Shown in pieces: positions 25,717 to 33,888 of a stretch of 64,000 nt of DNA. Under the pieces are notes generated by a model that saw only the letters and a list, made by a program, of their open reading frames with translations, did no database searches and was not told the DNA's origin. Within the stretch, counting starts at the first letter, position 1. Each line of letters starts with the position of its first letter. Source of the stretch: JACVRW01 sp963751105 (GTDB lineage: Bacteria; Actinomycetota; Thermoleophilia; Solirubrobacterales; Thermoleophilaceae); contig CAVVTG010000002.1 in the NCBI GenBank assembly GCA_963751105.1, positions 124,001-188,000 on the forward strand, written 5' to 3'. A program made the translations under genes and the position numbers.

Positions 25717-26089
25717 GGTGCCAGCCCTTGTCGCGCTTGACCACTTGGCCCTCTGACTCGAGGGTGGGCATCACGCGGTAGAGGTAGTTGGCCTTGATGC
25801 CCATGGCGTCGGCCATCTCGGCGATGGTGATCCCGGGGCGGGTGCGCACCAGCTCCAGCGCCTGCTTCGCGCGGTTGCCGCTGCCGCGAGGCCTCCCGCG
25901 GCCGCGGCGGCGCGACGCGCCGCTGCCGGCGCCGCTCGCTCTGCGCCGGCGCGCCTGACCACGGGTCCCGTCGACTCCCGATAGCGCCTGCTGCGCCTTC
26001 TCCAGCCGGTGGAACTCCTCCACCAGCGGGCGCAGTTCACGCATCCGGGCGTCGATCTCTTTGAGCTTTTCATCCAGGAAGTCGGCCAT
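25709..26089 (-). CDS. AT-hook and winged-helix DNA-binding protein
   Basis: A 126-residue protein with three parts. Residues 1-40 are a predicted coiled coil (FLDEKLKEIDARMRELRPLV). Residues about 45-73 are Arg/Gly-rich with an AT-hook core, RGRGRPRGSG. Residues about 75-126 form a winged helix (ALELVRTRPGITIAEMADAM, then NYLYRVMPTLESEGQVVK). The combination suggests a small, possibly dimeric chromatin or regulatory protein that contacts both the minor and major groove. I do not recognise a named family. A -10 box TACAGT ends 9 nt before the ATG and there is no Shine-Dalgarno. Confidence 0.75.
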   Translation of the reverse strand: MADFLDEKLKEIDARMRELRPLVEEFHRLEKAQQALSGVDGTRGQARRRRASGAGSGASRRRGRGRPRGSGNRAKQALELVRTRPGITIAEMADAMGIKANYLYRVMPTLESEGQVVKRDKGWHPA

Positions 26090-26098
26090 AGGGCCACA

Positions 26099-26104
26099 AC
26101 TGTA
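26099..26104 (-). promoter_or_regulatory. -10 element for the AT-hook/winged-helix gene
   Basis: Minus-strand TACAGT ending 9 nt before the ATG at 26089; nearly leaderless mRNA predicted. Confidence 0.45.
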
Positions 26105-26108
26105 ACCG

Positions 26109-26543
26109 TTATTCGACGATTGACTTGAGCCGGCGCAAGGAACCTTCCAGCTCCTTTTCCGTAACGCGGGCCACCGCTCGGCCGGCCATCTTCCCCAGTG
26201 GGCCGCCGGGAAGGTCGTACTCGTTCACATAGGAAAAGCGCGTGCCCTCACCGTTGGGACTGAACTCATATTCCACCCGCGCCTTTGACGCCACCGGCCC
26301 GCGGCCCTCCCACACGACGCGGCGGAGGGGGTCGACCTCCACCACGGTCCAGTGAACCTTGAAGCCGCGTCCGGCGAGCTTGAGTGACTGTGTCAGCTTC
26401 GATCCTTCCTCGAGCTGCCCGCGCGGCGCGCCGTTGAGCCGCTGGTGGATGGTCACCCAGTCCTTGAGGCGACGCGGGTCCATCACCACGTCGTAGACGC
26501 TCTGCGGCTCGGCCCCGATCTCGATCGTCCGCTGCACCCTCAT
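26109..26543 (-). CDS. SRPBCC (START-like) domain protein
   Basis: A 144-residue protein of the polyketide cyclase/SRPBCC fold that binds hydrophobic ligands. It starts RVQRTIEIGAEPQSVYDVVM and continues through DPRRLKDWVTIHQRLNG, VHWTVVEVDPLRRVVWEGRG and VEYEFSPNGEGTRFSYVNEY to a long C-terminal helix. The frame is open further upstream, but the ATG at 26543 overlaps the stop of the NAD(P)-binding gene (ATGA) and sits at the domain start. The pair forms an operon, a recurring combination in actinobacteria whose substrate is unknown. Confidence 0.8.
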   Translation of the reverse strand: MRVQRTIEIGAEPQSVYDVVMDPRRLKDWVTIHQRLNGAPRGQLEEGSKLTQSLKLAGRGFKVHWTVVEVDPLRRVVWEGRGPVASKARVEYEFSPNGEGTRFSYVNEYDLPGGPLGKMAGRAVARVTEKELEGSLRRLKSIVE

Positions 26544-27454
26544 CGCGCGGCCAGGACCTCTGTGCTCTCCCACTCGCGGAGCGCGTGCTCCACCGCTCGG
26601 TCGAAGCGCCGGGTCCGGAGCCCGTACAGGCGGGCGGCCTCGTGGGAGTCGCGCGGCAGGATGTCCGTCTCGAGGCTCTCCATCAAAGGTCGTACGAGCT
26701 CGAGCGGCTGTCCGGTCACCGCCGCCACCACCGCGCTCGCCGGCTGGGTGAGCGAGACGCCGAGCCCGAGCGGCATGCGTCCCACGCCCATGAGCTCCGC
26801 GATGCGCTCGACCATCTCGGCGTAGCTCAGCACCTCCGGACCGCATACATCCAGGGATCGCCCGGACGCGCCGGGGACGTGCGGCGTGCGGGCGAGGTAC
26901 TCGATCACGTCGCGCTCGTCGATCGGCTGCGTGCGGTTGGCGCGCCAGCCCGGCATCGGCAGGACGCGCAGGCGCTCGACCAGTCGCACCAGCAGACGGA
27001 AGGGGGACGAGCCGGCGCCGATCACGATCGACGCCCGCAGGGCGGTCGAGCCGGGCACCGCGGCGAGCAGGATCTCCTCCACCTCGATGCGCGAGCCCAG
27101 ATGGGTGGAGACCGGGCCGGTGGGAGCGATGCCGCCCAGGTAGACGATCCGTTCGACACCGGCCTCGGCCGCCGCCGCCCCGAAGGTCTCGGCGTATCGG
27201 CGGTCGCGGCTGGCGAAGTCCCGGTCGTCCGAAGCCTCCATCGAATGGACCAGGTAGTAGGCCGTGGTGCATCCGGCTAAAGCCTCCTCGAGGCCGGCGC
27301 CGGTGCTCAGGTCACCCCGGACAGGCTCGAGTCCATCCATAGCCTCGAGGCGCTCGGGCCGGCGGGCCAGCGCGCGCAGCGTCCGGCCCTCGCTCGTCAG
27401 CCGGCGAGCCAGGCGGCTGCCCACGTACCCGGTGGCTCCGGCGATCAGCTCCAC
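26540..27454 (-). CDS. NAD(P)H-binding atypical SDR (NmrA/epimerase-like)
   Basis: A 304-residue atypical SDR. The Rossmann motif is ELIAGATGYVGSRLARRL at the very N terminus (TGxxGxxG). LVHSMEASDDRDFASRDRR and RIVYLGGIAPTGPVSTHLGS lie in the middle, and a substrate domain follows. The usual YxxxK is not obvious, as in NmrA-like and NDUFA9-like members that bind rather than oxidise. An open frame extends 29 codons upstream, but the GTG at 27454 fits the fold and follows a TACTCT -10 box by 6 nt. Translationally coupled to the SRPBCC gene. Confidence 0.8.
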   Translation of the reverse strand: MELIAGATGYVGSRLARRLTSEGRTLRALARRPERLEAMDGLEPVRGDLSTGAGLEEALAGCTTAYYLVHSMEASDDRDFASRDRRYAETFGAAAAEAGVERIVYLGGIAPTGPVSTHLGSRIEVEEILLAAVPGSTALRASIVIGAGSSPFRLLVRLVERLRVLPMPGWRANRTQPIDERDVIEYLARTPHVPGASGRSLDVCGPEVLSYAEMVERIAELMGVGRMPLGLGVSLTQPASAVVAAVTGQPLELVRPLMESLETDILPRDSHEAARLYGLRTRRFDRAVEHALREWESTEVLAAR

Positions 27455-27460
27455 GCGGCG

Positions 27461-27466
27461 AGAGTA
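27461..27466 (-). promoter_or_regulatory. -10 element for the NAD(P)-binding/SRPBCC operon
   Basis: Minus-strand TACTCT ending 6 nt before the GTG at 27454. It predicts a leaderless mRNA and fixes the start. Confidence 0.5.
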
Positions 27467-27576
27467 CCCGCCGATTTTTCGCCCCCCTGAAAAAGGCGCT
27501 CCGAGCGGGCCTTCTCGGACCCACCCTGCAAAGTGCGGCAAACGGGTACTGGAATCCGGGCCGCTCGTCGTGCACG

Positions 27577-27780
27577 ATGCCGCCCGTGCCTAAGAGAAAG
27601 CCCGCCCGCTGCGAGGACTGCTATTTCCACCAGAACACACTCTGTGCTCTGAACCTGGGTAAGCCCTGCACCACCTTCCGGCCGGCCGAGCGCGATCTGG
27701 CGCCGGAACGCCAGCTGGCCTTCGTCTTTCGCACCGAGCGGACCACGGCGGCCTACGCGTTTCCCCAGCCGAACGCCTAG
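27577..27780 (+). CDS. Small four-cysteine protein
   Basis: A 67-residue hypothetical protein. Four cysteines (12, 15, 23, 31) in RCEDCYFHQNTLCALNLG and KPCTTFRPAE form a compact metal-binding-like pattern: CxxC, then a Cys after 7 residues and a fourth after 7 more. The N terminus is basic and the C terminus lacks features. Codon use is like the neighbours. The GTG at 27586 is an alternative start. It lies between two divergent units and shortly before the MBL gene. I do not recognise a named family; a zinc or Fe-S site is an inference from the cysteine spacing. Confidence 0.6.
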   Translation: MPPVPKRKPARCEDCYFHQNTLCALNLGKPCTTFRPAERDLAPERQLAFVFRTERTTAAYAFPQPNA

Positions 27781-27797
27781 ACCTGTGAGTGCCGCAG

Positions 27798-27803
27798 TAG
27801 AGT
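27798..27803 (+). promoter_or_regulatory. -10 element for the MBL-fold hydrolase gene
   Basis: TAGAGT ending 7 nt before the ATG at 27811; no ribosome binding site is seen. Confidence 0.5.
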
Positions 27804-27810
27804 CGCCGCG

Positions 27811-28629
27811 ATGCGGCTCACCGTGCTGGGTAAGTCGCCCGCCTGGCAGGACGCCGGCGGGGCCTGCTCGGGGTACCTGATCGAGGAGGGCGACACCGCG
27901 GTTCTCGTCGACTGCGGCAACGGCGTGTTCGCCAAGCTGCGCCAGCACATCGATTACGTCGACGTCGATGCCGTGGTGCTCTCGCACCTGCACGCCGACC
28001 ATTTCCTCGATCTCGTTCCCTACTCCTACGCGCTCACCTACGCACCGCGCCAGCAGCCGGTGCCGGTGGACCGCTGGCCGGGAACCGACAATCCGGCGCG
28101 GCCCGACCTTCACGTGCCGCCGGGGGGGCGCGCCGCCTTTCGCCGCCTAGCCGGAACCTGGGGGCCGGAGGAGCTGATCGAGAATGCCTTTGCGCTGAGC
28201 GAGTACGACCCGGCCGACAGCATCGAGATCGGGCCGCTGACCGTGAGCTTCCGGCCCGTTCCCCACTTCACGGAGACGTTCGCCATGAGCTTCTCGGCGG
28301 GCGGCGGGGGAAGGATCGTCTACAGCGCGGACACGTGCCCGACCGATGCCCTGAACGAGTTCGCCCGCGGTGCCGACCTGCTGCTCGTGGAGGCCACCCT
28401 CCCGCGGCCGGAGCGCACCGGCACGCGCGGCCACCTGACGCCGGCCGAGGCCGGGGAGCTTGCGCGCGCCGCCGGTGTCCGGCGCGTCGTGCTCGTGCAC
28501 ATCTCGGACGAGCTCGACTGGGAGTGGGCCGTCGGTGAGGCCGCCGAGGCATTCGGCGGGCCGGTGGAGGTGGCCCGCGAGGGGGCGGTCTACGAGGTGG
28601 AGGGGCCGCCGACTACGGCACCACGCTGA
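27811..28629 (+). CDS. MBL-fold metallohydrolase (RNase Z-like)
   Basis: A 272-residue metallo-beta-lactamase-fold protein. The metal motif HLHADHFLDL lies at about 59, a later His is in PVPHFTETFAM, an Asp in IVYSADTCPT and another His in RGHLTPAEAGELAR and VLVHIS. This order matches the ElaC/RNase Z-like and YhfI-like branch. It lacks the long exosite arm of true RNase Z, so tRNA 3' processing cannot be assumed. The 3' end overlaps the convergent 5'-nucleotidase gene by 17 bases. Confidence 0.85.
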   Translation: MRLTVLGKSPAWQDAGGACSGYLIEEGDTAVLVDCGNGVFAKLRQHIDYVDVDAVVLSHLHADHFLDLVPYSYALTYAPRQQPVPVDRWPGTDNPARPDLHVPPGGRAAFRRLAGTWGPEELIENAFALSEYDPADSIEIGPLTVSFRPVPHFTETFAMSFSAGGGGRIVYSADTCPTDALNEFARGADLLLVEATLPRPERTGTRGHLTPAEAGELARAAGVRRVVLVHISDELDWEWAVGEAAEAFGGPVEVAREGAVYEVEGPPTTAPR

Positions 28630-30310
28630 TCCGGCCGAGCGCCGGCGGCGCGATGGGCGTGCCGGTGAGCGAGGGCGCCAGGTACGCCTCGAGGGCGTCG
28701 GTGTCCACGGCGCCACCCAGGCGGTCGGTCCCCTCGCGCAGCACGCTGAACAGGTCACCGCCTTCGGCCAGGAAGGAGTTGACCGTGATGCGGTAGCTCG
28801 CCGCCGGGTCAGCCGGCGTGCCGCCGATCGTCAGGCCCGACACCGGATTGGCCGCGCCGGCGCACGGCTGCCCGAGCAGCGCGGTCGCGGCACTCTGGTC
28901 GTAGCTGTAGGCGATGCTCGCGGAGGGCAACAGCACACGCGCGAACGACTGCCCGCACCACTGCTGCTTGAGCATCTCGTAGAGCTGCGCGCCGGTCAGG
29001 GTAAGGGTCACGAGCGAGTTGCCAAACGGCTGGACCGTGAAGGACTCGCCGTAGGTCACGTTGCCGTCGCCCTCTGCGCCGCTCTGGCCGAAGGTGAAGT
29101 CGGAGCGCACGCCGCCCGGGTTCATGAACGCGGCCACCGCGCCCCCGGTGGACGGGTCGGCCGTCGCCGCCAGCTGGGCGTCGGCGATCAGGTTGCCGGC
29201 AGCGTTCTCAGCCGAGTCGTCGGGGGTTCGCGTGATGTCGGCCGAGATGCGCCCGATCACACGGTCGCGCAGCGGAGCCGCGATCACGTTGTAGCGGTCG
29301 ATCAGCTCGGTGATGTCACCGGCCTTGAACACGTTCTGGGTGACGATCATGTTGTTGGCCGCCACCTCGACCACGTCGCGCGAGCGGCGGTCGAGCGTGA
29401 GATCGATGTCGGTCACGAGGCGGCCGAACGAGCTCGCGCTGGTCACCGGGCGACCGTCGATCACGCAGTTGTAGGCCGAGTGGGTGTGACCGGTGACGAA
29501 CAGGTCGACCGCCTGCGTGGTGCGACCGACGATGTCGACAATCGGGCCGGAGATGCCGTTGCAGTCGTTGATGCCACCGGGCTGGGTCTGCATGCCGCCC
29601 TCGTGGAGCAGCACCACGATGGCCCGCACCCCGCGGCGGCGCAGCTGGCGGGCGTAGCGGTTGGCCGTCTCGGCCTCGTCGAGGAAGTCGAGGCCCGCGA
29701 CGCCGGACGGGGAGACGATGCCGGGCGTGCCCTCGAGGGTCATGCCGATGAAGCCGACCTTGATCCCCTGGAAGCGGCGGATCCGCCAGGGGCGGAACAG
29801 CGTCCGGCCGGTGCGCTCGTTGACCACGTTCGCGGCCAGGAAGTCGAAATCGGCGCCGGCGAAGCCGGTCCCGTCCTGGCAGCCGTCGGTGGGATGACAG
29901 CCGCCGCGCTGCATCCGGCGCAGCTCTGCGGCGCCCTCGTCGAACTCATGGTTGCCCACCGCGTTGAGGTCGAGCCCGATGCGGTTCATGGCCTCGATCG
30001 TCGGCTCGTCGTGGAAGAGGGCGGATAGCAGGGGCGAGGCGCCGATCAGGTCGCCCGCCGACACAACGAGCGAGTTGCGCTCGTCGCCCTCGAGGTTGCG
30101 GATGTGCGTGGCCAGGTACTCGGCGCCCCCCGCGGGCACCCGAGGCTCGGAGGGGGAGGGCGCGATCGTGCCCGGCGTGGTGGACTCGAGGTGCCCGTGG
30201 AAGTCGTTGAGTCCCAGCAGCTGAACCTCGACCTCGTCCGGCTTGGCGGCGGCCGCAGCGGGGAGGAGCAGTAGAGCGACGAGGGCGGAGACGACGCAGC
30301 GCAGGGTCAT
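28613..30310 (-). CDS. Bifunctional metallophosphatase/5'-nucleotidase, secreted
   Basis: A 565-residue secreted UshA-like enzyme. A Sec signal peptide (LRCVVSALVALLLLPAAAAA) precedes the metallophosphatase domain, with LLGLNDFHGHLE, VVSAGDLIGASPL, AVGNHEFDEG and FVTGHTHSAYN giving the dinuclear metal ligands. The C-terminal 5'-nucleotidase domain (about 330-550) holds GGVRSDFTFG and NSLVTLTLTGAQLYEMLKQ. Such enzymes salvage phosphate and nucleosides from external nucleotides. The length is normal. It runs convergent to the MBL gene and divergent from hsp20. Confidence 0.92.
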   Translation of the reverse strand: MTLRCVVSALVALLLLPAAAAAKPDEVEVQLLGLNDFHGHLESTTPGTIAPSPSEPRVPAGGAEYLATHIRNLEGDERNSLVVSAGDLIGASPLLSALFHDEPTIEAMNRIGLDLNAVGNHEFDEGAAELRRMQRGGCHPTDGCQDGTGFAGADFDFLAANVVNERTGRTLFRPWRIRRFQGIKVGFIGMTLEGTPGIVSPSGVAGLDFLDEAETANRYARQLRRRGVRAIVVLLHEGGMQTQPGGINDCNGISGPIVDIVGRTTQAVDLFVTGHTHSAYNCVIDGRPVTSASSFGRLVTDIDLTLDRRSRDVVEVAANNMIVTQNVFKAGDITELIDRYNVIAAPLRDRVIGRISADITRTPDDSAENAAGNLIADAQLAATADPSTGGAVAAFMNPGGVRSDFTFGQSGAEGDGNVTYGESFTVQPFGNSLVTLTLTGAQLYEMLKQQWCGQSFARVLLPSASIAYSYDQSAATALLGQPCAGAANPVSGLTIGGTPADPAASYRITVNSFLAEGGDLFSVLREGTDRLGGAVDTDALEAYLAPSLTGTPIAPPALGRISVVP

Positions 30311-30370
30311 GCCCGGAGGATTCCCGGTTCAGCGAGAAGCGCGTCACGGTGCTGTTAACCCTGCGCGGTC

Positions 30371-30376
30371 TATCCT
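30371..30376 (+). promoter_or_regulatory. -10 element for the hsp20-lon operon
   Basis: TATCCT ending 9 nt before the GTG start of hsp20. Neither a HAIR nor a CIRCE heat-shock operator was found around it. Confidence 0.45.
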
Positions 30377-30385
30377 CGGCCTCCC

Positions 30386-30826
30386 GTGAGCTCGCAACGC
30401 GACCTGTTCGCCAATTTCGACCGCATGCGCCGTGAGATCGACGAGCTGTTCGGCGATGTGTTCGAGCGCCAGACCGGTCTCAGGGGGCGCGGCTTCTCGC
30501 CCTCGGTGGACGTCTACTACACCGACAACCCGCCTCGGGCGGTGGTGAAGGCCGACCTCTCCGGCATCCACATCTCCGACGTATCCCTCGAGATCCGTGG
30601 CCGCCAGCTCCTGATCGCCGGCGAGCGCCGCCCGGCGGAGGCCAAGGGACGCCTCTATCAGCAGATCGAGATCGAGCACGGTCCCTTCCGCAGGGTGGTG
30701 GAGCTCGGCGCCGAGGTGGTGGCCGAGGCGGCGAGAGCCTCGTACGAGGACGGTTCGCTCGAGGTCGAGATCCCGCTGGCGCGAGCCGAGCAGAGCGTGC
30801 GCCGCGTACCCATCGAAGAGGGATGA
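30386..30826 (+). CDS. Hsp20/alpha-crystallin family small heat shock protein
   Basis: A 146-residue small heat shock protein that holds unfolded proteins. A short N-terminal arm (LFANFDRMRREIDELFGDVF) is followed by the alpha-crystallin domain: PSVDVYYTDNPPRAVVKADL, then VSLEIRGRQLLIAGERRP and a final ASYEDGSLEVEIPLAR. The C-terminal IxI-type motif is replaced by RRVPIEEG. The GTG start follows a -10 box closely. The stop overlaps the lon start (ATGA), coupling a holdase with an ATP-dependent protease. Confidence 0.9.
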   Translation: MSSQRDLFANFDRMRREIDELFGDVFERQTGLRGRGFSPSVDVYYTDNPPRAVVKADLSGIHISDVSLEIRGRQLLIAGERRPAEAKGRLYQQIEIEHGPFRRVVELGAEVVAEAARASYEDGSLEVEIPLARAEQSVRRVPIEEG

Positions 30827-33210
30827 GCATCCACATACCCGCAAGCGAGGGGGAGGCCGTCACCGCCGAGGTGAAGACGAGCCTGCCCGACAGCCTCCCC
30901 GTGCTGCCCCTGCGCGAGTCGGTCCCCTTTCCCGAGGCGCTGACCCCGCTGGCCGTCGGCCAGGAGCGTTCGGTCGCGCTCGTCAACGACGCTCTCGCCG
31001 GCAACCGCATGCTGGTGATGGTGGCCTCGAAGGACGGGGAGATCGAGGAGCCGGGGCCCGACGACCTCTACCGGGTGGGGGTGGCCGGCGTGGTGGCCCG
31101 GATGCTCAAGGTCCCGGACGGCACCCTGCGCATCCTCGTCCACGGCGCCCAGCGGGTCACCATCGAGGAGTTCACGGCCACCGAGCCTTACCTCGTGGCG
31201 AGCATCGAGGAGGCGCCGGACATCGTGCGCCCCTCGGCCGAGCTGGAGGCTCTTCACCGCAACGTGCAGGGCACCTTCTCGCGCATCATCGAGGAGCTCC
31301 CCTACCTGCCCGAGGAGCTGCTCGTGGCGGTGGCGAACCTCGACGACCCGGCCGAGCTCGCGCACATGATCGCCGGGGCCCTTCGCATCAAGACCGAGGA
31401 GAAGCAGGGGCTGCTCGAGGAGCGCAACGTGACCAAGCGTCTGCGCATGCTCTCCGAGATGCTCGCCCGCGAGCTCGAGCTCGTGGAGATCGGCACCCGC
31501 ATCCAGACCCAGGTGCAGTCGGAGATGGACAAGGGCCAGCGCGAGTGGTTCCTGCGCCAGCAGCTAAAGGCCATCCAGGACGAGCTGGGCGAGCACGACG
31601 AGCAGGAGATCGAGGCCCTGGAGCTGCGCCGGCAGCTCGACGAGGCGGGCCTGCCCGAGTACGCCATGAAGCAGGCCGAGCGTGAGCTGTCGCGCTTCGA
31701 GAACCTCCCGCCCCAGGCGGCGGAGCACGGCGTGATCCGGACCTACCTCGAGTGGCTGGCCTCGCTGCCCTGGTCCAAGTCGAGCGAGGACAACCTCGAC
31801 CTGGCCCACGCCCGCGAGACGCTCGACCGCGACCACTACAACATCGATCGGGTCAAGGACCGCATCCTCGAGTTCCTCGCGGTGCGCAAGCTCAAGCCCG
31901 ACGCACGCTCCTCGATCCTGTGCTTCGTCGGCCCGCCGGGCGTGGGCAAGACCTCGCTCGGCCGTTCCGTGGCCGAGGCGATGGACCGAGCCTTTGAGCG
32001 CATCTCGGTGGGCGGCGTGCGCGACGAGTCGGAGATCCGCGGCCACCGGCGCACCTACGTCGGGGCGATGCCCGGAACCATCATTCGCGCGCTGCGCGAC
32101 GCCGAGACCAACAACCCCGTATTCATGATCGACGAGATCGACAAGATGGGTGCGGACTTCCGCGGCGACCCGGCCAGCGCGATGCTCGAGGTGCTCGACC
32201 CCGAGCAGAACTCGACCTTCCGCGACCACTACATCGACCTTCCGTTCGACCTGTCGCGCTGCTTCTTCATCTGCACGGCCAATCAGCTCGACCCCGTGCC
32301 GCCCGCCCTGCGCGACCGGATGGAGGTCATCGAGCTGTCGGGCTACACCCAGGAGGAGAAGCGCGAGATCGCCAAGCGCTATCTGGTGCCTCGCCAGATG
32401 GAGCAGAACGGCGTCGGCCGCTCGAAGATCGCCTTCACCGACGACGCGCTCGAGCTGATCATCGACGGCTACACCCGCGAGGCCGGGGTACGCAACCTCG
32501 AGCGGGAGATCGGGTCGATCTGCCGCAAGGTGGCCCGCGAGTTCGCGGAGGAGAAGCGGCGCTCGAAGCGGACGGTCCGCCCGGCCATCGTGTCCGAGCT
32601 GCTCGGCCGGCCTCGTTTCCAGCCCGACGCGGCGCGCCGGACGAACGAGCCTGGGGTGGCCACCGGCCTGGCCTGGACGCCGGTGGGCGGCGACATCCTG
32701 TTCGTGGAGGCCACTGCCTACCCGGGCGACGGCAAGCTGCAGATCACCGGCCAGCTGGGCGACGTCATGAAGGAGTCGGCCGCGGCGGCACTCTCGTACG
32801 TGAAGGCCAGGGCCGAGACGGTCGACGGAAACGTGCCCGACGACTGGTTTCGCACCCACGACCTGCACGTACACGTGCCTGCGGGGGCGATTCCCAAGGA
32901 TGGTCCCAGCGCGGGCATCACCATGGCCACCGCGATCGCCTCCCAGATCAGCGGGCGCCCCGTCCGCTCTGACACCGCCATGACCGGCGAGATCACGCTC
33001 ACCGGCAAGGTGCTGCCGATCGGCGGGCTCAAGGAGAAGGCGCTCGCCGCGCAGCGCGCGGACATCAACCGGCTGATCGTTCCCCGCCGCAACGAGCCGG
33101 ACATCGAAGACATTCCGGCGCACCTCCGCAAGCGGATGAAGTTCGTGCTGGTGGACGATGTCGACGAGGTCCTGAAGGCGGCTCTCGAGAAGCGTCCCCA
33201 GCGCGGATGA
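30823..33210 (+). CDS. lon: ATP-dependent protease Lon
   Basis: A 795-residue LonA that degrades misfolded and regulatory proteins. The N-terminal substrate domain (about 22-210) starts LPVLPLRESVPFPEALTPL. The AAA+ module has Walker A GPPGVGKTSLG (about 368) and Walker B VFMIDEIDKMG, with a sensor region near FICTANQLDPVP. The serine-lysine protease domain has the catalytic Ser at about 696 in KDGPSAGITMA and the Lys in GGLKEKALAA near 737-739. The length is normal. The ATG lies inside the hsp20 stop overlap. A cluster of Ala/Gly-rich linker residues seen in some lineages is absent. Confidence 0.96.
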   Translation: MSIHIPASEGEAVTAEVKTSLPDSLPVLPLRESVPFPEALTPLAVGQERSVALVNDALAGNRMLVMVASKDGEIEEPGPDDLYRVGVAGVVARMLKVPDGTLRILVHGAQRVTIEEFTATEPYLVASIEEAPDIVRPSAELEALHRNVQGTFSRIIEELPYLPEELLVAVANLDDPAELAHMIAGALRIKTEEKQGLLEERNVTKRLRMLSEMLARELELVEIGTRIQTQVQSEMDKGQREWFLRQQLKAIQDELGEHDEQEIEALELRRQLDEAGLPEYAMKQAERELSRFENLPPQAAEHGVIRTYLEWLASLPWSKSSEDNLDLAHARETLDRDHYNIDRVKDRILEFLAVRKLKPDARSSILCFVGPPGVGKTSLGRSVAEAMDRAFERISVGGVRDESEIRGHRRTYVGAMPGTIIRALRDAETNNPVFMIDEIDKMGADFRGDPASAMLEVLDPEQNSTFRDHYIDLPFDLSRCFFICTANQLDPVPPALRDRMEVIELSGYTQEEKREIAKRYLVPRQMEQNGVGRSKIAFTDDALELIIDGYTREAGVRNLEREIGSICRKVAREFAEEKRRSKRTVRPAIVSELLGRPRFQPDAARRTNEPGVATGLAWTPVGGDILFVEATAYPGDGKLQITGQLGDVMKESAAAALSYVKARAETVDGNVPDDWFRTHDLHVHVPAGAIPKDGPSAGITMATAIASQISGRPVRSDTAMTGEITLTGKVLPIGGLKEKALAAQRADINRLIVPRRNEPDIEDIPAHLRKRMKFVLVDDVDEVLKAALEKRPQRG

Positions 33211-33243
33211 CGCGAACGTCGGGTGCCTGGGTTCGATCCCGGG

Positions 33244-33249
33244 TAGAGT
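33244..33249 (+). promoter_or_regulatory. -10 element for the 163-residue membrane protein gene
   Basis: TAGAGT 30 nt before the ATG, with a ribosome binding site AGGAGA at 33271-33276. This gene thus has a conventional leader, unlike many neighbours. Confidence 0.4.
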
Positions 33250-33279
33250 GACCCGACCGCAGGCGGATCGAGGAGAGCA

Positions 33280-33771
33280 ATGCCAGGTAAGAAAAAGGCC
33301 GCCAAGGCCGGAGCCGGAGCGGTCGCCGCCGGTGCGGCGGTCCGCAACAACCCATACGTGCAACGGCTGATGGACGACCCGGAGCTGCGCGAGAACCTGC
33401 GCAGCGCCGCCGTCTCGGCCAAGAACGCCTATTCGCGCATCAACGGCAAGGGCCCCGCGAAGGCGCTCGACGACAAGAAGGTTCAGCGCGAGCTCAAGGA
33501 CGCCACGTCCTCTCTGAAGGATGCGACAGACGCTCTGCGCGGCAAGAAGAAGAAGAAGGGCCGCAAGCGCCGGCTTCTGCTTCTGGCCGTGGTGGGCGCC
33601 GGAGTCGCCTTGGTGGCCAGCGAGGGGCTTCGCAAGAAGGTGCTCGACGCGCTGTTCGGCGCCGAGGAGGAGTTCGAGTACACCGCCAGCACCACTCCGG
33701 AGCCGGCGGGCAACTCGGGTTCCAGCTCGACCTCGAGCTCGAGCGAGAGCGAGCCCGTCAGCACCAGCTAG
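33280..33771 (+). CDS. Single-pass membrane protein with basic and serine-rich regions
   Basis: A 163-residue protein of unknown function. The start MPGKKKAAKAGAG is basic, then comes a helix-rich segment (about 25-85: NPYVQRLMDDPELRENLRSA, with ELKDATSSLKDATDALRG). A Lys/Arg run (KKKKKGRKRR) leads into one transmembrane helix (LLLLAVVGAGVALVASEG, about 97-114), and the tail from about 130 is acidic and serine-rich. The layout suggests an inner-membrane protein with the basic part in the cytoplasm. It has its own -10 and ribosome binding site, and a hairpin follows the gene. Confidence 0.7.
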   Translation: MPGKKKAAKAGAGAVAAGAAVRNNPYVQRLMDDPELRENLRSAAVSAKNAYSRINGKGPAKALDDKKVQRELKDATSSLKDATDALRGKKKKKGRKRRLLLLAVVGAGVALVASEGLRKKVLDALFGAEEEFEYTASTTPEPAGNSGSSSTSSSSESEPVSTS

Positions 33772-33794
33772 CGCGGCTGCACTTCGAGTCATCT

Positions 33795-33818
33795 GAGAGG
33801 CGCCTCTGGGCGCCTCTC
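33795..33818 (+). terminator. Hairpin after the 163-residue membrane protein gene
   Basis: GAGAGGCGCC, a 4-nt loop, then GGCGCCTCTC: a perfect 10-bp stem. The T content after it is low (GTCGTAT), as often in high-GC actinobacterial terminators. Confidence 0.55.
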
Positions 33819-33868
33819 GTCGTATCGGATCGTGCGTAGCCGGCCGAGCTTCTGGCTGGCCAGCCAGC

Positions 33869-33874
33869 TACGAT
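33869..33874 (+). promoter_or_regulatory. -10 element for the TetR-type regulator gene
   Basis: TACGAT ending 14 nt before the ATG at 33889, with GAGGG just upstream of the start. Confidence 0.35.
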
Positions 33875-33888
33875 GGCGCGCTAGAGGG

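Noticed and set aside
30310..30390. HAIR or CIRCE heat-shock operator upstream of hsp20.
   Set aside because: Neither CTTGAGT-N7-ACTCAAG nor TTAGCACTC-N9-GAGTGCTAA was found.
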